A stretch of 64,000 bases of DNA from Mycobacterium colombiense CECT 3035 (lineage in GTDB: Bacteria; Actinomycetota; Actinomycetes; Mycobacteriales; Mycobacteriaceae), in assembly GCF_002105755.1 (NCBI RefSeq), contig NZ_CP020821.1, positions 2,232,001-2,296,000 of the forward strand, given 5' to 3'. The position numbers were made by a program, and so were the translations under genes. Every line of letters starts with the position of its first letter. The first letter of the stretch is position 1. Shown piece after piece: positions 60,921-64,000 of the stretch. The notes beneath the pieces are model-generated. The model saw only the letters and a program-made list of their open reading frames with translations. It made no database searches and was not told the DNA's origin.

Positions 60921-62459
60921 GTGAACACCTACCACTATGTATCGGCATTGAAGGCATTCGCCGACATCGACCCCGACCGCGTGCTCGTTGCCACGCCGGA
61001 GGGCACGATCTCAGCTGGCCAACTCTATGCGCGGGCGGCGGGCCTGGCCGGGTACCTGCACCGTCATGGTGTGGGCTCTGGCCGGCCGATTGGCACAATG
61101 CTGTGGAACCGGCCGGCGATCCTCGAAAGCTTCTATGCTGCACTGCTTCTCGGCTCACCGCCGGCCAATGTCAACCCCCGCTATACGGCGGAAGAAATTG
61201 CCGAAGTGCTGCGGGACTGTGACGCCGCTGCCCTGGTGTATGAACCGGCCAAGGCGGCCGATGCCGCCCGGGCGGCCCAACTGTTGGACCGGCCCCTGCT
61301 ACTCCTCGAAGCCCCTTCGGCGGACTACGACGCGGCCACCGATTCGCCACCCCCTCCCCCACGGGAACTCTCCCCGCAGGATCGAATCCTCTGGTACACC
61401 GGCGGCACGACCGGCCGGCCCCGCGGTGTCATCTGGGAGGTCGACACGCACTACCGGATGCTGTGGGAGGTCATCAAGCCGGACGCGGATCCACCCGATC
61501 CTGCCGAACTGGCCACTCGAACATCGAGTCCCGCGCCGACCACGTTGCCGGCATCTCCATTGGCCCACGGCACGGCGATGGGGCTGGCGCTCAACACGCT
61601 GAATGGCGGGGGCGTCGTCGTCCTGCACGAGCAACCGTCCTTCGACGCCGCCGCGACCCTTGACCTCATAGCGCGATATGGCGTCGAGGTGCTGGGCATT
61701 GTCGGCGATGCCTTCGCGAGACCACTTCTCGCAGAACTCGACAGCGGCCGCTGGCGTGATCGTCTTAATAGTCTGCGGGTGCTTTCGTCGTCAGGAGCGG
61801 TGTGGAGCCCGGCGGTCCGCGAAAAGCTGGCCAACCACCTGCCGGGCATTCTGCTGATCGACAACTTTGGCTCGACCGAGGCGCTGGTCAGCCGTGACGT
61901 CGACGGCAAGGGCTTCCAGCCCCGCCCTGGGTTGGCAGTGCTCGGCTCCGACGGCCAACCTGTCACGGCGGGATCGGGAGACATCGGCATTGTGGCCACC
62001 GCCGGCCGGCTACCACTGGGCTACCTGAATGATCCGGTCAAGACGGCGCAAACGTTTCGCGAAGTCGACGGTGTCCGCTACCTGTTGATCGGAGACGAGG
62101 CAATGGTCAACGCGGACGGCACGATTCGTGTACTGGGTCGGGGCAATGCGTGCATCAATACCGGCGGTGAGAAGGTCTGGCCAGAGGAAGTGGAAATCGT
62201 TGTGCGCGATCATCCTGCCGTCGCCGACGCCGCGATCATCGGACTGCCGGACGAACAATGGGGACAGCGCGTCACCGGGGTGATTGCCACTCGGCATGAC
62301 GTCGCTGACGACGAACTCAGCGCGCACTGCCGTGCCCGGCTCACGCCCTACAAGTGCCCGAAGCAGTGGATTCGCCTTGACCGTGTGCCCCGAACCTACG
62401 TCGGCAAGCCGGATTACGGGGCGATCCGCGCCGCTGTCGAGATCCACACCAACCCCTAG
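60921..62459 (+). CDS. Acyl-CoA synthetase (FadD19/FadD17-like)
   Basis: 512 residues. ILWYTGGTTGRPRGVIWEVDTHY near residue 155 is the phosphate loop variant (GGTTGRPRG) seen in mycobacterial ligases acting on steroid side chains; LLIDNFGSTEALVSRD, GYLNDPVKTAQTF and GNACINTGGEKVWPEEVE follow, and RTYVGKPDYGAIR carries the C-terminal Lys. It probably activates a bulky carboxylic acid. GTG 60921, 18 bases after operator site 7, has GGGCGGG upstream. The ACAD at 62470 follows 10 bases downstream. Confidence 0.9.
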   Translation: MNTYHYVSALKAFADIDPDRVLVATPEGTISAGQLYARAAGLAGYLHRHGVGSGRPIGTMLWNRPAILESFYAALLLGSPPANVNPRYTAEEIAEVLRDCDAAALVYEPAKAADAARAAQLLDRPLLLLEAPSADYDAATDSPPPPPRELSPQDRILWYTGGTTGRPRGVIWEVDTHYRMLWEVIKPDADPPDPAELATRTSSPAPTTLPASPLAHGTAMGLALNTLNGGGVVVLHEQPSFDAAATLDLIARYGVEVLGIVGDAFARPLLAELDSGRWRDRLNSLRVLSSSGAVWSPAVREKLANHLPGILLIDNFGSTEALVSRDVDGKGFQPRPGLAVLGSDGQPVTAGSGDIGIVATAGRLPLGYLNDPVKTAQTFREVDGVRYLLIGDEAMVNADGTIRVLGRGNACINTGGEKVWPEEVEIVVRDHPAVADAAIIGLPDEQWGQRVTGVIATRHDVADDELSAHCRARLTPYKCPKQWIRLDRVPRTYVGKPDYGAIRAAVEIHTNP

Positions 62460-62469
62460 GAGGCCGCAC

Positions 62470-63618
62470 GTGCGCATTGACATATTCACCGAAGAGCAAG
62501 AGGACTTCCGCCAAGTCATCCGCGGCTTCCTGGCCAAGGAGGTCGAACCGCACTTCGCCGGTTGGGAGCAGGACGGGTTCGTGCCGCGGGATCTATACCG
62601 ACGCCTGGGCGAGCTCGGCATCATCGGGCTCTCAGTCCCGGAAGAGTTCGGCGGCGGCGGTGAAACGGACTACCGATTCAATGTCGTGCTTCAGGAAGAG
62701 ATCAACCGGGCGACGTTCACGCTTGGGACGCTTCGTACGCACATGGATGTGGTCCTGCCGTACTTTCTGCACCTGGCCAACGAAGAGCAGCGCGCACGTT
62801 GGTTCCCGGGGCTCGCGAGTGGAGACCTGTTCAGCGCCATCGCAATGACCGAGCCGGGAACGGGATCTGATCTCGCGGGCGTGGCCACCACCGCCCGCCG
62901 CGACGGTGATGAGTATGTCCTGAACGGTGGTAAAACCTTCATCAGCGGCGGTCTGCACGCCGACTTGGTTATCGTTCTAGCGCGCACCTCGACCGATCCG
63001 GACAATCGCCGTGCGGGTCTGTCTCTCCTGGTGGTCGAGCGTGGCATGGCCGGCTTCGAAGTCGGCAAGATGCTGCCCAAGATCGGGATCAAAGTACAAG
63101 ACACCGTCGAGCTGTCGTTCGCCGATGTCCCTGTGCCGGCCGCAAACCTCCTCGGCGAGGAAGGGGCCGCCTTCGGATACTTGGGGCACAACCTCGCCCA
63201 AGAGCGGCTGGCGATCGCCGTCGGTGCCCTCGCGGCGGCACGCGCGGCGTTCGACCATACGGTGTCTTATGTCAGCGAACGAACCGTGTTCGGCAAACCG
63301 GTCAGCCACTTTCAGAACACCAAGTTCGAGCTGGCCGCGGTGGAGACAGAGCTGACCGCTGGCCAAGCGCTGCTCGACACCGCCGTGTTGCGGCATATCG
63401 AAAGCAAGCTCACCCCCGTCGACGCGGCCAAGGTGAAACTGTTCTGCACCGAGCTGCAGGGCCGAGTGGTCGATCGCTGCCTCCAGCTATTTGGCGGCTA
63501 CGGCTACGTCACGGAGTACCCGATCGCGCGGCTGTACGCCGACGCGCGGGTCACTCGGATCTACGGTGGCACAAGCGAGGTGATGAAGTCGATTATCAGC
63601 AAGTCGCTGGGCCTGTGA
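62470..63618 (+). CDS. Acyl-CoA dehydrogenase, LCAD-like
   Basis: 382 residues from GTG 62470, preceded by AGGAGG; the longer in-frame start at 62284 overlaps the ligase. AIAMTEPGTGSDLAGVATTA near residue 130, LNGGKTFISGG, and LQLFGGYGYVTEYPIARLYADARVTRIYGGTSEVMKSIISKSLG at the C-terminus are complete FadE signatures. It resembles the module 1 ACAD at 7482 and would introduce the first double bond into the acyl-CoA made by the adjacent ligase. It converges on the CMD-fold gene at the window edge. Confidence 0.92.
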   Translation: MRIDIFTEEQEDFRQVIRGFLAKEVEPHFAGWEQDGFVPRDLYRRLGELGIIGLSVPEEFGGGGETDYRFNVVLQEEINRATFTLGTLRTHMDVVLPYFLHLANEEQRARWFPGLASGDLFSAIAMTEPGTGSDLAGVATTARRDGDEYVLNGGKTFISGGLHADLVIVLARTSTDPDNRRAGLSLLVVERGMAGFEVGKMLPKIGIKVQDTVELSFADVPVPAANLLGEEGAAFGYLGHNLAQERLAIAVGALAAARAAFDHTVSYVSERTVFGKPVSHFQNTKFELAAVETELTAGQALLDTAVLRHIESKLTPVDAAKVKLFCTELQGRVVDRCLQLFGGYGYVTEYPIARLYADARVTRIYGGTSEVMKSIISKSLGL

Positions 63619-63631
63619 CCCGCCCGCGAGG

Positions 63632-64000
63632 TCAGCCCTTTGCCACGACAAATTCAGAACTCCATGGCGCAACGACACCCTCGGCGCTCAGCCCTTCGGG
63701 AAGCTCATCGGTGTAACACCATGACGCGACCATCCGGCCGAACCCAACCATCGTTGCGCAGTGCAACCCTAGCTCCACCAATTCGTCATCGGAGAAGTGG
63801 CGCCGCAGGTCGTCGTAAACCGTGTCGTCGATCGCAAGGTGATTGGTAGCGAACAGATCGGCGAAATGCAGTGCACTGCGCTCGGCCGCCGACAGGTCCG
63901 GAGCCTCAGCCGGGCGCTCCAACGAACAGACCAGCTCTTCGGTGACGCCGTCGTCGATTCCACTCTGATAGCGCAGTGACATGCAGCTGCGGCACTGATT
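63632..64000 (-). CDS. Carboxymuconolactone decarboxylase/AhpD-fold protein, N-terminus cut by window end
   Basis: The frame is open through base 64000; the last visible codons read NQCRSCMSLRYQSG, with a CxxC pair directly before the ATG at 63982, so the real start lies beyond the window. The visible part, including HFADLFATNHLAIDDTVYDDLRRHFSDDELVELGLHCATMVGFGRMVASW, matches the C-terminal half of CMD/AhpD-fold proteins. Unlike the protein at 57921, the CxxC redox pair is present, consistent with AhpD-like disulfide or peroxide chemistry. Confidence 0.8.
   Translation of the reverse strand, partial: NQCRSCMSLRYQSGIDDGVTEELVCSLERPAEAPDLSAAERSALHFADLFATNHLAIDDTVYDDLRRHFSDDELVELGLHCATMVGFGRMVASWCYTDELPEGLSAEGVVAPWSSEFVVAKG

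Noticed and set aside
63609..63638. Imperfect hairpin at the ACAD stop (TGACC/GGTCA with an outer GGGC/GCCC)
   Set aside because: The stem is interrupted by a 3-base bulge and overlaps the stop codon; too weak to call a terminator.

Overview
The window looks like the chromosome of a mycobacterium or a close actinobacterial relative. The reasons are high GC, frequent GTG and TTG starts, dense operons with 4-base ATGA/GTGA overlaps, and gene families typical of mycobacteria: many FadE-type acyl-CoA dehydrogenases (ACADs), F420-type luciferase-like (LLM) oxidoreductases, mycofactocin-type short-chain dehydrogenases (SDRs), SCP-x/Ltp thiolases with OB-fold partners, and a P450 with a 3Fe-4S ferredoxin. 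I saw no rRNA, tRNA, CRISPR array, insertion sequence or prophage. No stretch longer than about 230 bases lacks a gene. The genus is inferred from these features, not proven.

Nearly every gene fits CoA-thioester catabolism of a lipid, steroid, terpenoid or similar alicyclic compound: CoA ligases, ACADs, hydratases, SDR and zinc alcohol dehydrogenases, thiolases and aldolases, CoA transferases, thioesterases. The window reads as three adjacent modules carrying paralogous enzyme sets. Module 1 (about 1-17.7 kb) has a truncated thiolase, five ACADs, a CoA transferase, SDRs, a FadR-type GntR regulator, a crotonase, an SCP-x thiolase with a frameshifted thiolase-fold/OB-fold partner, an LLM enzyme, a hotdog protein and an NTF2-like protein. 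Module 2 (about 17.7-43.3 kb) holds an amidohydrolase, a TetR regulator, ferredoxin, P450, three mycofactocin-type SDRs, GMC oxidoreductase, aldehyde dehydrogenase, two LLM enzymes, two hotdog thioesterases with a conserved Cys motif, an Ltp2-like aldolase/OB-fold pair, a sulfotransferase and two adenylate-forming enzymes. Module 3 (about 43.3-64 kb) holds a fourth LLM enzyme, an alpha-methylacyl-CoA racemase, four crotonases, HSD10-like and other SDRs, a three-residue thiolase, two CoA ligases, a second paired ACAD set, a MaoC pair and a GntR regulator.

The strongest unlabelled signal is regulatory. A 17-bp palindrome, ACnTTACAnTGTAAnGT, occurs eight times, all in module 2 promoter regions (19070-43309), including the promoter of the TetR gene. 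A different palindrome, TTGAATTCAA, occurs seven times, all in module 3 (44410-60902), where the only regulator gene is the GntR at 53415-54095. The switch falls around the LLM gene at 43326-44393. Module 1 has neither motif but carries two weaker shared AT-rich promoter elements. I infer three neighbouring regulons, two of them with a local regulator and recognisable operator.

Several enzymes have altered key residues: an SDR with His for the catalytic Tyr, an acyl-CoA ligase-like protein lacking the usual phosphate-loop and C-terminal lysine, two crotonases lacking both catalytic Glu, and a thiolase-fold protein lacking the nucleophilic Cys but keeping Ltp2-like tyrosines. Convergent and end-of-operon sites carry strong GC-rich or perfect inverted-repeat hairpins likely to be terminators.
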